Of a DNA stretch of 64,000 bases, positions 51,801 through 63,802 are shown in pieces; within the stretch, counting starts at the first letter, position 1, and each line of letters begins with the position of its first letter. The stretch comes from Tubiluchus corallicola. Taxonomy: Eukaryota > Priapulida > Priapulimorpha > Priapulimorphida > Tubiluchidae. The translations under genes were made by a program, and so were the position numbers. Location: assembly GCA_030141605.1 (NCBI GenBank), contig JAQGDQ010000432.1, forward strand, positions 66,553 to 130,552, written 5' to 3'. The notes under the pieces were generated by a model. That model was not told the DNA's origin. It saw only the letters and a list, made by a program, of their open reading frames with translations, and searched no databases.

Positions 51801-54800
51801 CTGGCTCATTGTTAGCCTGCCGGCTTTTTATACCTCTGAACCTAGAATCAAGCACAGCAAAGGAAGCATGCACGTGCAAATAGACGAACAAACAAAGAAA
51901 CAGCCACAAAGTATCAAAATTGTTTCGTCAAACTATGAAAATGCAATGTTAACGTTTGTTAAACCCAGACATAAAAAAATGAACATTCCAAATATTCATT
52001 TAATCAGTTTTTAATTCATTGTTAGTGTGGTAGGTTTGTTTATTGTGCTATTCGGTCTCGGTAAAGAGTTCATAATGTAGTCTTGTTGTATCAACACAAA
52101 ACAAGCCGTGCTGTAGGTACAAAACGTCACGTTATAGACTAGGATTGCTAATCGTTAATGAGCAACAATGATTACCTGTTCTAGCAATCCGACTGATCCT
52201 ATTTCAACAGAAACGCTAGCCTTCAACTTATTCAATTATTGTAATTTGAAAACTTGCATACTATGACACCATGACCAAATGACCACTAGTCAAATGCTTA
52301 TAAAAATGATACAGCCTTAAATTACGTTTGTAGAATGCCTTACTAACCCATCTGAAACTAGTTTTACATACAATAAGTTTATTCTTTTTACATAAATTGA
52401 TGCTTATAATACAGTCGATCCAAAATTCAAACATTCGATAAGGAAAATGTGACTAATTATCTACCTGGGCAGAAAAAAATGTTAGTGAATAGTAAAATAT
52501 CAAAACAAATCTACTATCGTGACATGATGGTAAAAAAGTGCAGCATAGCTCGCTGTGTTCTAAACGAAACATTGGAACAATGCACTACACAGTGTGAACT
52601 ACTCTATGACACTAAGTCTTGCCTATTAAAGGTCAAATGTAACACAGTTTATACAGTTTTTGAATTTAATTCAAAACAGAAAGAAAACGTCTTCGGCATT
52701 AGATGGTACTGTTTCAAAGAACGTCTGGAAGTTACACATTTTACTCATTAGATGGTGCTGTTTCAAAGGAAGTCTGAAAGTTACACATTTTACTCATTAG
52801 ATGGTGCTCTTCCAAAGAACGTCTGGAAGTTACACATTTTACTCATTAGATGGTGCTGTTTCAAAGGAAGTCTGGAAGTTACACATTTTACTCATAAGAT
52901 GGTGCTGTTTCAAAGAACGTCTGGAAGTTACACATTTTACTCATTAGATGGTGCTGTATCAAAGAAAGTCTGGCAGTTACACATTTTACTCATTAGATGG
53001 TGCTGTTTCAAAGAACGTCTGGAAGTTACACATTTTACTCATTAGATGGTGCTGTTTCAAAGAAAGTCTGGAAGTTACACATTTTACTCATTAGATGGTG
53101 CTGTTTCAAAACACGTCTGGAAGTTACACATTTTACTCATTAGATGGTGCTGTTTCAAAGAACGTCTGGAAGTTACACATTTTACTCATTAGATGGTGCT
53201 GCTTCAAAGAACGTCTGGAAGTTACACATTTTACTCATTAGATGGTGCTGTTTCAAAACACGTCTGGAAGTTACACATTTTACTTATTAGATGGTGCTGC
53301 TTCAAAGAACGTCTGGAAGTTACACATTTTACTCATTAGATGGTGCTGTTTCAAAACACGTCTGGAAGTTACACATTTTTCTCATTAGATGGTGCTGCTT
53401 CAAAGAACGTCTGGAAGTTACACATTTTAGTCATTAGATGGTGCTATTTCAAAGGAAGTCTGGAAGTCACACATTTTACTCATTAGATGGTGCTAAATCA
53501 AGATGACTTAATAACCGCAGAGTTAAAAATCTTGCAAGAGTTGCTTCTTGTCTGTGTCACAGTTAATCTTCTTGTAAAAGATAGCATCGTTCTTTCAGAC
53601 GGCTACAAGCTTTTTGTATTTGTTCTTGACAAACTGCTTGAACTCGTTGGCAAACTTATTTTAACACTATTTAAGTTTGAAGTGTCATGATGGTATAAAA
53701 AACTACAACAGCAATATGTCAACCTCGCTTCATGGCAAAACCGGAATTCACTTGTTCGCTCACTTGTTTAGATAGAAAGAGAACAGAGAGAAGCCAGCTG
53801 TGACGTCACACTCATACTTTTAAGTTTAAACTACTGGCTTACTACTGTACATATTTTTAACAGTATTAATTTATTTTGCCAACAGTGGCTTTAGCTTTTC
53901 GGCATTCAGAAAGCTTAAAAAAATTTAAAAACTTTTCCCCAGCTTTCACGTGGTTAAAACAATTCGCCGTACTACAGAACGACATGTTTCTTTGTGTAAC
54001 ATTTCTTACGTATTCATTTCCAGAGACGTCATACAGTATCCAGGGAATTGTTACTACGTGGTATCGTCTAGTCACACTTTGAGAAAGTTCTCAAGCAAAT
54101 TTGAATTAAATGTTTTTAGGGGAAAATCTAGCTTCCCGTGTAATACACCATTGCAATGGTGCCACCTATACACAGCTATTTTAATTAAACAGAACTTATA
54201 AACACGTTAAATTTGACCTTTAATCTACCACAAAGTGAAGCAATGGCTGTCTTAAACCTCCAGAGCCTAGATACCGGTTGATTTGGTTTCATGTGTTTGG
54301 TTCATAGGAATTGTATATTAAGCTATGAAACAATGCGCACTATATAATAAGCATTTTCACGATTCCAGCGATTGATGATGACTGTGAAAAGGTCAAAGGT
54401 TGAGTGTACCAAGCAATGCCTCGCAGCCCATGCTATTGTAATAGTAACAATTTTAACATGTTTTACCAGCTAGCTAGAACCTTACCTAGTTCATTTTTTC
54501 TTGTTCCCAAGTAAGATCCAGTTAGTAAATCACTCTATGCATAGATTAATGCATAATTAAGTAAAGTCCACGTATAATAACTGACGTAACTGAACTGATG
54601 CGGGAGACTGCTTTGCTTTACTCGCATGTCACGTGACAGTTGTAGTTAAGACCTGTTGCTGTGGTACACTTAACCTTTGACTTACAACAACTGCATGTGC
54701 GCACAATGAAACTGTGAAAGACTTATTACACACAAACTTCTTAAACATGACATTTTGTTTGCAAAATCAAATTCAGCTAGAATGACATTCAAAAGACTCT

Positions 54801-57800
54801 GATGCTGCTGATCGTTTGTATAAATTCGAGGAATATTATGTGGGACAGTTTGTAAAAGAGCGACACATTAACTGCTAGACAAACTTACAATTTCATTTTA
54901 AGTCAATTCTTAGTTACATGTCTATGTAACACAAGCAGAATCTAATCAATTGTAGACCTGCCAATTCTCACGCATTTTAAAGGAAAACCGGATGATTGTG
55001 TAAACACGTGTTCAGAATAAAGAATGCTCTAAAATATTGAAAACTACAACAGCTTTTTAAAATCAAAACTTAGATTAAATAATAATTACCTCGGATACTC
55101 AAATTTCGTTAAACTTTCAAAGCTACGCATGGCTCAGTGAATCTACTAAGACTGGCAGCGGTGCCTTTTTGACACGTGTGCGTGGCCGACAAATAGAAGG
55201 CGGTACTGTGATAACCATGATCATGAACTACTGCGTTAGTTTCATGACGCCATATGATGTAAAGCCCATTTTTCGTGACATCATGCATTTAAGCAGTACT
55301 AAGCAGTACACCTATGCAAATGTGCTTGACGTGCAAGGGAGATGCCTGTCATTGCACAAACTGTGGTTAGTTTCTGACATAAGCAATAGCTGTGTTTGGT
55401 TGCCGTTAATTAACTTTCTAAGCTAATTATTCTAATATAAGGAAGATTTGTTAACTTTTATAGGCAAGAAAATGTATATTTTGGACAGTAAATTAAAATG
55501 AGATTGAATCTAAACAATCGTCCGGTCTTCCTTTACGTCTTTTTGCATGCACACACGAATCAAATTTCAGTTTTCGCCTTTTCTACAACTTCTTCACATG
55601 CAATTTTACAATCACCTGGCTTCCTTTACCATCAGTACCAACCACAACACTGTAAGTAGTACTATTCTCAATAATACAGTAGTGTCATGAGTCTCAATAT
55701 GTATATAACATACAATTCTTGAAAATTAAGCCTTTTTCATGTGTACAAAAGAACAAACTTATATCTGCCAGGGACGAGATGATCCCCAAGCTCTCTAAAT
55801 CTCACACTCGTTTTTACATCAAATGGTTGGCAAGTCTGCAATTGGCCCCAGTCAAATCTTTTGAAACATTGTGATACAGAGAAAACACAACGCTGATCCG
55901 AGACACTTCCACTTCCACTGATCCACTTCCTGATCCATGATAACAGTGAGAAGTATGCTTTGTTGTTTCAAAACTAGAAACTCAGCTTAGATGACCGTTT
56001 TTATTTTTAAAAATCATAGCGGCATGTGTACTTGCAAACCAAAGCCGTCCATAAGTCGGCATAGTTAAAACTACCTTATGATTGTTCAAAGTAGAACGCA
56101 CCAAAATTTTGGACTAATGTCCATTTTTGTTTTTTATAAAAAGCTAAATATATTGGATTTTTATATTATAGCATCAAATAATTTCGAAAATGTTAAAAAA
56201 TTACTAAAAACCTAATTTTATAACCACGTACCAACTTCTCTGGCTAAAAACTAGTAATGCAATTGCAAAAACTTGTATTTTCAAACTCCAACAATAGCTC
56301 ATGCAAGCAGTCATTTTGCTTCTGGTTTTTTCTGTTTCCAAGCCCAGATCTTCATCAGGAAGAGCCGTCTCCTGGATTTAAACATAACTTCAATATGTTC
56401 TTGCAAAGTCCGCAGCAACCAACATTTGTATATTTTTCCATGCGTAGCCTGCACATTAACTTCAATGCGGATTACTTCAGCTTAGAAATAACATAGAGCA
56501 ATGAGCTTGGTATCAAAATGATCCTCAAGAAATATAGAATATGTGAATAACTAGAAAAGTTTAATTGCCGACTTATGGACGATTTTGCTATGCAAGCATT
56601 ATACAGAATAATATTCAACAGTCAAGCAACAGCGCATGCAAACGTAAGCCATGCAGCACGACAGCCAAACAAGCAGAAAACGTTTAAATCAAGCAAAAAA
56701 TCATGTGTTGTTATGAAATAAAGTGTTCAAAAAAACTTAGAAGTAAAAATGAAAGAAGACTATTAGTTGAAATGCCTACCCCATATGTGAATAACCTTAA
56801 ATCTTACTCCTATGTCAACACACCAGGCTCCGACTGGGGCTTCGTTTGCCATGCGACAGTTAAGGCCATCGAGCCTGGCCAACGTGATAAAAAAATACAT
56901 GATAAATAAAAAAACTGTAGTTAGTCTACACAATTGCAGCAGGCTACTTCTTCACACAAATTTTATACGATTAGCAGTTACTGTATCTATCAGCCGAAAC
57001 TCTCTAAGAGCTATGCTGCACACACGACTCAAGGTTCTCCTGTGAAAAAAGTACCTTGACAAAATACTAACTAAGTTAATTAGAAAAAGTATCAAAAAAA
57101 TTATGTAATATACTCATTTCATTATTCTAACTTTGACAACAATTTCCAAGAAGGAAAGTAAGATGGAACCAAAACTCTAAAAGTAAAATAATACGCAACA
57201 GGAGATGACGATTCAAAATTAAGAACGCAGAAAGAAAATGAAATAAGATAATAAGAAAGTGATTAAAACCGTAACTGCAGCCATGTTGAGTTTGTGCTTC
57301 TTATCTTGTTTTGCTTTTTATACATCCAGAAAGTTTTTTATTAAGTATTAATAACTAATTTGTTTTGTTAATCGTTCTAGTGCATTCAGTTTTGTGTGAC
57401 ATATCAGGCAGTGCGTTTCACATACATATAACTACACGTTATCTACTGTGTATCTATTGTCTGTGCTACCACCATTAGTCACAAGACAACGACCATTCCT
57501 ACACATCTATAGCAAGAAATTTGGTACCCCAGAAATGAGTAACAAAGTACTGATCACTGCCCACTTGATTAAAAAATCCTGCCACTGGAGCGTCGTGACT
57601 TTGTCTATGTTTTAACCCTCGGGACCTGTGCACAATGGTGAAAAAATAACAGCATGTATACTAAATGCACTATAACCTTTAGCTGCTGCTATAATCTTTT
57701 TCATTTTAAATCATAAATATGGTTTGTTTGACTATTTGATTGGCGTCTTATTGCTAAATCATATATTTTAGGTTCGCAAATGTAGTCAGAACCTCATCTC

Positions 57801-60800
57801 AAAAGTATGTGACGTACCTATGATGTCGGGCCCAAGTAATAAAAGTCAGTCACACGTCTTACAGACAGTGGCAGCAGACATGCTGATGCTTGTACATATG
57901 CTGTGATTGTTATACGTATATCAATAAACTCTTATGTTATTGTATATGTTGGTAACATGACCGTGAATCTCATCGCATCAGCACACTGGTGCCGTGCCAG
58001 ACCAAGGAAGGCAAAGATGTACAATGTGAAAGTTAAAAAAAGAATTGATACAATTTTACTAACAATTAATTGTGGCTATTTTTGAAGGAATGCGTATAGA
58101 ACAGGGCACATTTCCTTCCAAATTTTTTGTGAGCATGTGGCCATATTGTGCCAAAGCATAATTTTTCTAGAAAACTGCACAGCAGCTAGATTGCGCTTGA
58201 GAGAAAAATAGAAATCATTAAAAAAGCCACCCATCAAAAGTATAACAGAGACATAAAAAATGCTGTACATTGTACAGGTACTTGTCAACTTATGACCTAC
58301 ACAACTTACGACCGCTCAACTTCATAACCAGGCTACATTTTAATTAATTAAGTAATACAAAGTTGGTAATAACTCACATTTCCCTCTACTCTATAAATAA
58401 ATTAACTTTAAGTAGCTCTTAGTTTCGAAGGCGCCATCATATTTAGTGCGCACGCAAACAATGTTTTGCATGTAGAAACACACCGATTTAATATACAGGT
58501 TCAGACTTACATCCAGTTCGTATCACGACAATCAGCTCGAACCAAATGGGGTCGTAAGTTGACAACTACCTGTATTATGAAGATTGAAAAGTACCTATTA
58601 GTAGCAAAAAAACGAACAAACTTACCAACTATTCCCCCATTCGATCATTGTGCCCGGCTGAAATTACAACCAGAGTAAAAAAATTCAAAAATGACGATTA
58701 TAAAGTTATTGTGAGTGGATTTATTCCTGATTTTTTTTGAGAAAGGGGCATTTTAGCCAATGTGATAAAGTTGTTTTAAAACAGTTCTGGAACTTGCTGT
58801 CTTTTCTGTTTTCCGCTAGATGTCATAGCAAGAGAAAAGCTCAAAAATGGTCCAAATACTGATGGATTCGCTTGACCTACTTTTTTCACAGTAATACGTA
58901 AAAAAAATTGGCTATGCAGGTTGAAAGTTAAGTTCTAGCACAAACACTGGCAAATACATACATGATTGTACAAAATAAATGATAAAAACGTTTGACTGAT
59001 TTCCAATGATAAAGTTTTTAAAAAATCTCAGAAAGAAGTGACCCTCTGTGAGGAGAAAGGCCACTCCTACCTCGATCGCTGTAACTTTTAAACTCATGCA
59101 ATGTTTTTTTTCAAAAAAAAGTGGTACAAAATACGTACCTTGAGCAAATATGTTCTTATCTCATATATATGCTTTGGTGGCCGTGGCTCGGGCGTGGGCC
59201 AGAAACTAAATTCCAGCAGTAGTTGGTTCGTTCTGCTCCTGAGAATTTTCCGCATTTCCCGTTGCTTGGCTTTGTACGCCTATAAAAAGAATTTACTAGC
59301 ATGTCAGTCACAGTAATGCAATGGTTTTCATAAAGCACTTTATTTAAAATTGATGCGTTCTGTGTTCAGTAGTCTATTCTATCTACATTTGTTTCCGAAA
59401 ACTCGACATGGCAAAACAGTCGTCAAAATTTTCAAGTTTGAACATGAAGTTTGAAAACTGTGTTATAATAGTGCAAGATTCTTTGAACAGTTTGTGAATC
59501 TTTATCAATTGTTAACTTTACCACAATTTTGCTATAAAGATAACCTGCTTAACATAGTTTACTTAAATAGTTAAAAGGCTACCAGAGATGATATATTAAC
59601 AACTAAACTCAATGTTTCAACTACCTAACATTAGTCATTCTTACGAGATATACAAGTTCTATCTTATGAGTTTATCTATTAATAAATCATCTTTTGTAAC
59701 CATTTAACTATTTCATTATGTTTCGAGGTGTTAGCATACCAACAAAACACTTTGCTTACAAAGATAATATACTTATAGTGCAAAAGCCCACTATGAGTTA
59801 AATAATCTCTTTTTCACAAACATGATTTTCGACCACTGCATATCATACGTATGAGTCTAGTATATTCCACATATAACCACACCTTTATAATAGCAGCAGA
59901 TTTTCAGGTGAAGAGTTCACCATAAAAACACAATAACCACCTTATTCACAATGACCACCTTATCCAGAACACGATTTTGAATACTGTATATCACATCATA
60001 TTGAGTGCTGCGAGACTCAAACCTACAACGTGATTCACACCGACTATATATGCAGTGGTCGAAAATCATGTTCCTAATGAGAAGGTCATTTGAGCAGGCT
60101 CTTGGACTATTCATATATTGTTACGAGAGTATAACTTTTACCAGCAGTTGTTAATAAACATATAAGAGACAAACTAATCTAGGATTCATTTCACTGCTAA
60201 ACCCTTTCCCTACTGAAAATATGATGACAAAATAATAGCTCATTAATGAAAAGAATTTTAATGTTTTAAGGTGAAACTGGAGACAAATATGTTAAGGTAA
60301 ATACAAAGTTTCCTACTGCGCGTGCAAGCAATAATAAATTTTGCTAACCGTTTCTTCCCTGATCTTTATCATGGCTTTATTGATATCGGTGTAACCATTC
60401 GGATACTTCCACAAATGCACTGCAAACAGAAACTTTTACAGTCTTAAATAAATATAAAGTTTATCATGTCTTCAGGCGAGTATAATAAGTCTTGAGTAAT
60501 ATATTTCTAAAAGTCTTTGACGACATACTAAAAGTTTGGGAGCGTTAATTTGTGATGGTCAGTTCTCAACTATTCTAGTGATTGTGTGGTTTTAATTTGT
60601 TCAGTAATAAATAAAGAGTGTGAAGCAATAGTTTCTAGTTTGAATGAGTTTTTCTCATGGTAAATTGATACTGGATCCTTCGTTGTTTCTAATACTCTAA
60701 TCTGTATTTTTCCTCACTTTCATCAGTACGTTACTTGGATGAAATGTTCATAATACCTTGCTTCCGACTGCTCGCTGAGTTAATAATTGTTTCACTTATT

Positions 60801-63800
60801 TGTAATACCTTTAACTGTTTTTCTCACTGCATAAAATTCTGTTGTTTGATCTGAAATCCAGGAATGATTTCTGGTGCATTTATCATGGTCTTTTGTGGTG
60901 TTTAGGAACTAATTAAATAAATATATAAGAAACTGGTGTACGCTAGTTATTTTATTTATAAATATTTGCAAATTCTGTTATAAATTATCCAACATTATGT
61001 TATAATTATTAAAGTGTATGAAATATTTAAATGTGTGTGTATTGAGTCAATAAAATCATAACAACATAGAACACCTGAAAAAAATCAAGGTTCATCGATA
61101 TTGTAATAAAATTTTCCTGATTGAAAAGTGCTCGAGCAAGCATGCCTCAGCCTAGTAAAAACGCAGCTGCATTGCTACTGTGATGTATATGTAAATTATT
61201 TTATTTTAAAACTAATAGACAGCCTTATAAAAAACAAAAGCTATTTGTAGCTGCAAAATTATAAATATCCAGGATAAGTATTTATCTATAAGTTACTAGC
61301 TGTTACTAATGCTAGCAGCAAATGTAACTTTTTATGTTATTTTTTTACACATTTCCAAAAAATAATTAGTTCAGGAGAAAGTTTACAAATGACGTGGCTG
61401 AATGAACTTCTAACAATCACGATAAACAAGTTAAACAATTACGATTGCATAACTGATTTACCATCGAATTTAAACTCGATTACTTTCGAATTCGAACCAG
61501 TTTTTTTTAGTTAGAATTCAATTCAAATCTAAAATTAGGGATTCGAATTTGCTTTCTGGTAAAGAATGCTCACCCTAGCTATAATAATTAGCAGTTACCG
61601 ATGTCCATGAGCAAACCATAGATAATTTCAGTAAGAAACATTTTTTTCTGAAAACTCGAGTCAGGATTACAATATTTCTATCAAATATTTTCAACCCTTT
61701 AATTCCAGCTAAAGATAACATACAGTCTAGTCTCGTTATCTCGCCACTGTCCATCCAGGGCAAATTTTTGGCGAGAGGCGAGTATGGCGAGATAACGGGA
61801 ATATAACGAAGTTAGTCTATATGTATATACATAATAGTTGATTAACATAGTGTTCCTCTATGTACAAGTAAAATATATTTCGCATTATGATACCAATCAA
61901 CATTAAATCAGAAATGTCATAAAAATAATCTTAGAATGTTACTTTTTTATTTAAAAAACCTTTTTCGAGTATACACTTAAATGCAATAAACTTAGCAAAA
62001 GCTTTACAAATGTTCATAAATGAGTTACTGACGACTGAAATAATTCAGAAGAGACGACTGTTTCATTGATGATACAAGCAAGCAGTCAACACGACCAACC
62101 ACAACACTCCTAGTCTAATCCTGGTGAGACACACACTAGATTAGTTATGTCTGTCTATCGAGTACAGCAGCATTGTCTACATACCGCGATTATATTGATC
62201 GACGCGCGGTATATGTATTGATCGATTCACCTCTGAGTTTGTCTGTTTGGCGACATAACGAATATAGTTTACATAAGCACTCATCCTAGCATGACGTAGC
62301 GAGGGCGAGAAGCAAGGGTGGTGACTTAACGAGGTAAATATCAAAGCAGGAAATCCGTCCTGGTACTTTCTATGGCGAGAGACGAGTTTGGGGGCATAAC
62401 GAGGGGCGAGATAACGAGGCTAGACTGTATTAATAAATAACTAAACATATTTATTTGTCAACACGTTATCTTTTAAGCAGAATAAATGAAAATAAAATGC
62501 GAGATTTTTCAGATGAGTTAAATCTTACAAGCTTGATCCTGATGTCCAACTGTGACTGACCATGAACCGACTAGATGACAACCCAAATCCTTCCTTTCAT
62601 TAATTAGATCTACCCATTCTCCACTAATAAAACAGAAAATTCAATTTTAATAGCAACAAAAGTAGTTGAGAAAGTTCAGCAAAATGTGCAAGTATTCATG
62701 TTGATGTTATTCGACAAAACATATGCACAGATGACATTATGTTGCACATATGTTGCATGTCATGTTTAAGAACATAACATTAATAATTTTTCAAATGCAG
62801 AGCCTTTTTGAAGTCACTCACAAATTTCATTTTCAGTTTCCTTTACAAGTACACTATAAATGACATTCAGCTCATGGCAAACTCTTGTCTAAACTCAATA
62901 GCTAGAACCTGATGTATGGAACTGCCTGAGATGCAAAATTTGTAAAGTAAACCAACAGAACACAGAAAAGTGCCCTTCCCACAACCAATATTGCAGAAAC
63001 CTTAACAATGATTACAATGACGTTGAAAAACTAAATAAACAAATAACGAATTAGCTGATATTGTAAGCTGTCTATTACATTTTTACCTCTCAAGGTTTTT
63101 CATATTACTTAGTTTTTACACTGAAGAAGCAACCCATAATGGGCTGCGAAATATCCTTTATTCAGCAAAGATAAAAAGCAAAGTTACATCCATGTTTCCG
63201 TCTATAATCTTTTTTATTGAACCTAAACATATTTCACTAGTTTTGTCAAAAAATATAAAATAGCTACTTACTATTTGTCAACATATTCTGTCATGTGAGC
63301 AGGAATAATAAAATGAGCTGAAAAGAGAAAAGCAAGACATTATTTACGGCTTATTCGTGTCCATAAGTGGTTAATGAAAAGAAACTACAGTTTGTTTATT
63401 GGCCAAAAAGATGAAAAAAAGCTACTAGAAAACCACGTGTAGAACAGCACGGGTCATCTTGAAAACTTTTCCTATTTGGTTTCAAATAGGTAAGCCTTTA
63501 ATGACTTTATAATTGACTTATTTTATGACTAAACACTGAAAGAAAATAAACAAATTTTCCACAGATAAAGAAACTGTTAATTACTGCATATTCTGGACAA
63601 TGCGGTAACATATCGTTTAGGCAATTTATCTTAAAATAAAAAAATGTAAATATAATCTACAAACAAGAGACTGTACACTTTACTTTGTAATTCATAAATA
63701 TGAGCCTTATCAGTCAATAGCGACGAGTGAGACTCCGCATTAGGATTGCCAGCATTGAGACTATCAAACCACCTTTGATGTCTGCACCTTGTGCTTATAG

Positions 63801-63802
63801 AC
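48736..63802 (-). CDS. NIPSNAP family protein (9 exons in window, 5' end missing)
   Basis: join of 63802-63684, 63317-63272, 62623-62529, 60419-60349, 59279-59139, 58657-58626, 56874-56808, 51058-50935 and 48800-48736 on the minus strand. All introns are GT-AG and every junction is in phase. The product carries the two tandem NIPSNAP domains. Domain 1: [23 protein letters not shown]...[22 protein letters not shown]. Domain 2: [53 protein letters not shown], and the C-terminus [27 protein letters not shown]1/2 proteins are mitochondrial, and in vertebrates they mark damaged mitochondria for autophagy; whether this copy does so is inferred. The mitochondrial targeting exon should lie just beyond the right edge. 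Confidence 0.95.
48933..49215 (+). repeat. Unclassified dispersed repeat, copy C (first half only)
   Basis: Collinear with the first 280 bp of copies A and B. Interrupted by a (CA)n/(GCAC)n tract at 49046-49078 and ends where a pogo-like fragment begins (49230). Lies in the last NIPSNAP intron. Confidence 0.8.
49230..49461. mobile_element. Right-end fragment of the 28110-type pogo-like MITE
   Basis: Resembles 28640-28801: TTTGAGTCAATT, GTACCAGACATTTTTGAGTC versus GTACCAGGCGTTTTTGAGTC, then TGAGTCTAATAATTGGCTTC ending CCACTATA. The left half is missing. Confidence 0.75.
49919..50347. mobile_element. hAT-type MITE with 8-bp target duplication
   Basis: Ends CAGGGGCGGAACTAG and CTAGTTCCGCCCCTG are perfect 15-bp inverted repeats. 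They are flanked by GCACAGTG (49911-49918) and GCACCGTG (50348-50355), an 8-bp duplication with one mismatch. Subterminal GCGCCCCCC runs on each side. Sits in the last NIPSNAP intron. Confidence 0.93.
50935..51058 (-). CDS. NIPSNAP gene exon (124 bp)
   Basis: Acceptor AAAGTGGTTCAG, donor GTACCA. Codes [20 protein letters not shown] then [20 protein letters not shown] and T. '[22 protein letters not shown]' is unmistakable. Its start appears four residues longer than typical relatives. Confidence 0.93.
51059..52689. other. NIPSNAP intron stretch
   Basis: No exon found. 51715-52015 holds two unrecognised overlapping frames on opposite strands (plus 51730-52014; minus 51703-51909 with a hydrophobic start). 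Imperfect inverted words AGGATTGCTAA / TTCTAGCAATCC occur near 52141 and 52180. Confidence 0.35.
52690..53495. repeat. 49-bp minisatellite, about 16 copies
   Basis: Units of TCTGGAAGTTACACATTTTA then CTCATTAGATGGTGCTGTTT and CAAAGAACG recur every 49 bp. AACACG and AGAACG variants alternate in the right half, hinting at a two-unit higher-order repeat. Lies in the 5.7-kb NIPSNAP intron. Confidence 0.97.
53866..53985 (-). pseudogene. Possible THAP-like zinc-finger remnant
   Basis: Minus frame from ATG at 53985: [20 protein letters not shown] then [12 protein letters not shown]. The C-x4-C spacing at the N-terminus followed by 'F..F.L' loosely resembles a THAP domain start (C...NC.N......F..FP). 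The frame stops after 39 codons, the later Cys/His are not found, and no splice continuation is clear. Weak. Confidence 0.25.
54325..54750 (+). repeat. Second dispersed repeat family, copy 2
   Basis: Collinear with the reverse complement of 45545-45965, with scattered substitutions and small indels. Lies in the NIPSNAP 5.7-kb intron in the opposite orientation to copy 1. Confidence 0.8.
54965..55045 (+). repeat. Possible partial copy of dispersed repeat family A/B/C
   Basis: GGAAAACCGGATGATTGTGT and CTCTAAAATATTGAAAAC resemble the first 60 bp of copies A-C. Short and diverged. Confidence 0.35.
55046..56807. other. NIPSNAP intron stretch without recognised features
   Basis: Frames at 55169-55426 (plus) and 56257-56496 (both strands open) have balanced composition but no recognised motif or matched splice sites. 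Confidence 0.35.
56808..56874 (-). CDS. NIPSNAP gene exon (67 bp)
   Basis: Acceptor ACGTTGGCCAG, donor GTAAGA. After completing Trp it codes [20 protein letters not shown] and IG, aligning with 'W.[21 protein letters not shown]'. Confidence 0.9.
57781..57998 (+). mobile_element. LTR with adjacent primer-binding-like site
   Basis: TGTAG at 57781 to GCACA at 57985 has the TG...CA limits of an LTR. It shares GTGACGTA..TATGA.GTC, AATAAAAGTCAGTCAC-like promoter words, AATAAA near 57923 and a terminal CATC..CACA with the solo LTR at 10498-10736, so the two are probably related families. The next bases, TGGTGCCGTGCC (57987-57998), look like a tRNA primer-binding site, so this would be a 5' LTR whose internal region is lost. 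Confidence 0.55.
58275..58572. mobile_element. MITE, TA-flanked, pogo/mariner-like
   Basis: Starts CAGGTACTTGTCAACTTATG and ends, in reverse, CAGGTAGTTGTCAACTTACG, with TA at 58273-58274 and 58573-58574. Sits 53 bp past the NIPSNAP micro-exon donor. Confidence 0.9.
58626..58657 (-). CDS. NIPSNAP gene micro-exon (32 bp)
   Basis: Acceptor GTAATTTCAG, donor GTAAGT. Codes [10 protein letters not shown] plus two bases of the following Trp. This is exactly the segment missing between the YLLK exon and the next exon. Too short for ordinary ORF finding. Confidence 0.95.
59139..59279 (-). CDS. NIPSNAP gene exon (141 bp)
   Basis: Acceptor TTCTTTTTATAG, donor GTACGT; phase 0 at both ends. Codes 47 residues including [20 protein letters not shown] and [11 protein letters not shown]. 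'[11 protein letters not shown]' and 'IYELRTY.LK' are the strongest family motifs. Confidence 0.96.
60349..60419 (-). CDS. NIPSNAP gene exon (71 bp)
   Basis: Acceptor TCTGTTTGCAG, donor GTTAGC. Codes [20 protein letters not shown] and EET, the 'HLWRY.GGY.ALT..' part of domain 1. Confidence 0.93.
61723..62427. mobile_element. Pogo/Tigger-like MITE, TA-flanked
   Basis: Starts CAGTCTAGTCTCGTTATCTC and ends, in reverse, CAGTCTAGCCTCGTTATCTC, with TA at 61721-61722 and 62428-62429. The motif CTCGTTAT / ATAACGAG and variants recurs subterminally at both ends (for example near 61790, 62320, 62395). No transposase frame. Lies 100 bp from a NIPSNAP exon. Confidence 0.92.
62529..62623 (-). CDS. NIPSNAP gene exon (95 bp)
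   Basis: Acceptor TTTTATTAG, donor GTAAGA. Codes [20 protein letters not shown] then [11 protein letters not shown]; 'ELVGSW...G.QDQA' is a family signature. Confidence 0.93.
63272..63317 (-). CDS. NIPSNAP gene exon (46 bp)
   Basis: Acceptor TTCTCTTTTCAG, donor GTAAGT. Codes [14 protein letters not shown], the start of the first NIPSNAP domain (compare 'xHNVKPEYLxAYxK'). Confidence 0.92.
63684..63802 (-). CDS. NIPSNAP gene, first exon in window
   Basis: 119 bp, acceptor TATTTTCTTCAG, donor GTAAAG. Codes [18 protein letters not shown], a basic segment like the end of a mitochondrial presequence, then [13 protein letters not shown]. One base at its 5' side belongs to an upstream exon outside the window. 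Confidence 0.9.

Noticed and set aside
53487-53690. 67-codon hydrophobic frame after the 49-bp satellite
   Set aside because: The opposite strand is also nearly open with low complexity; no motif, no splice context.
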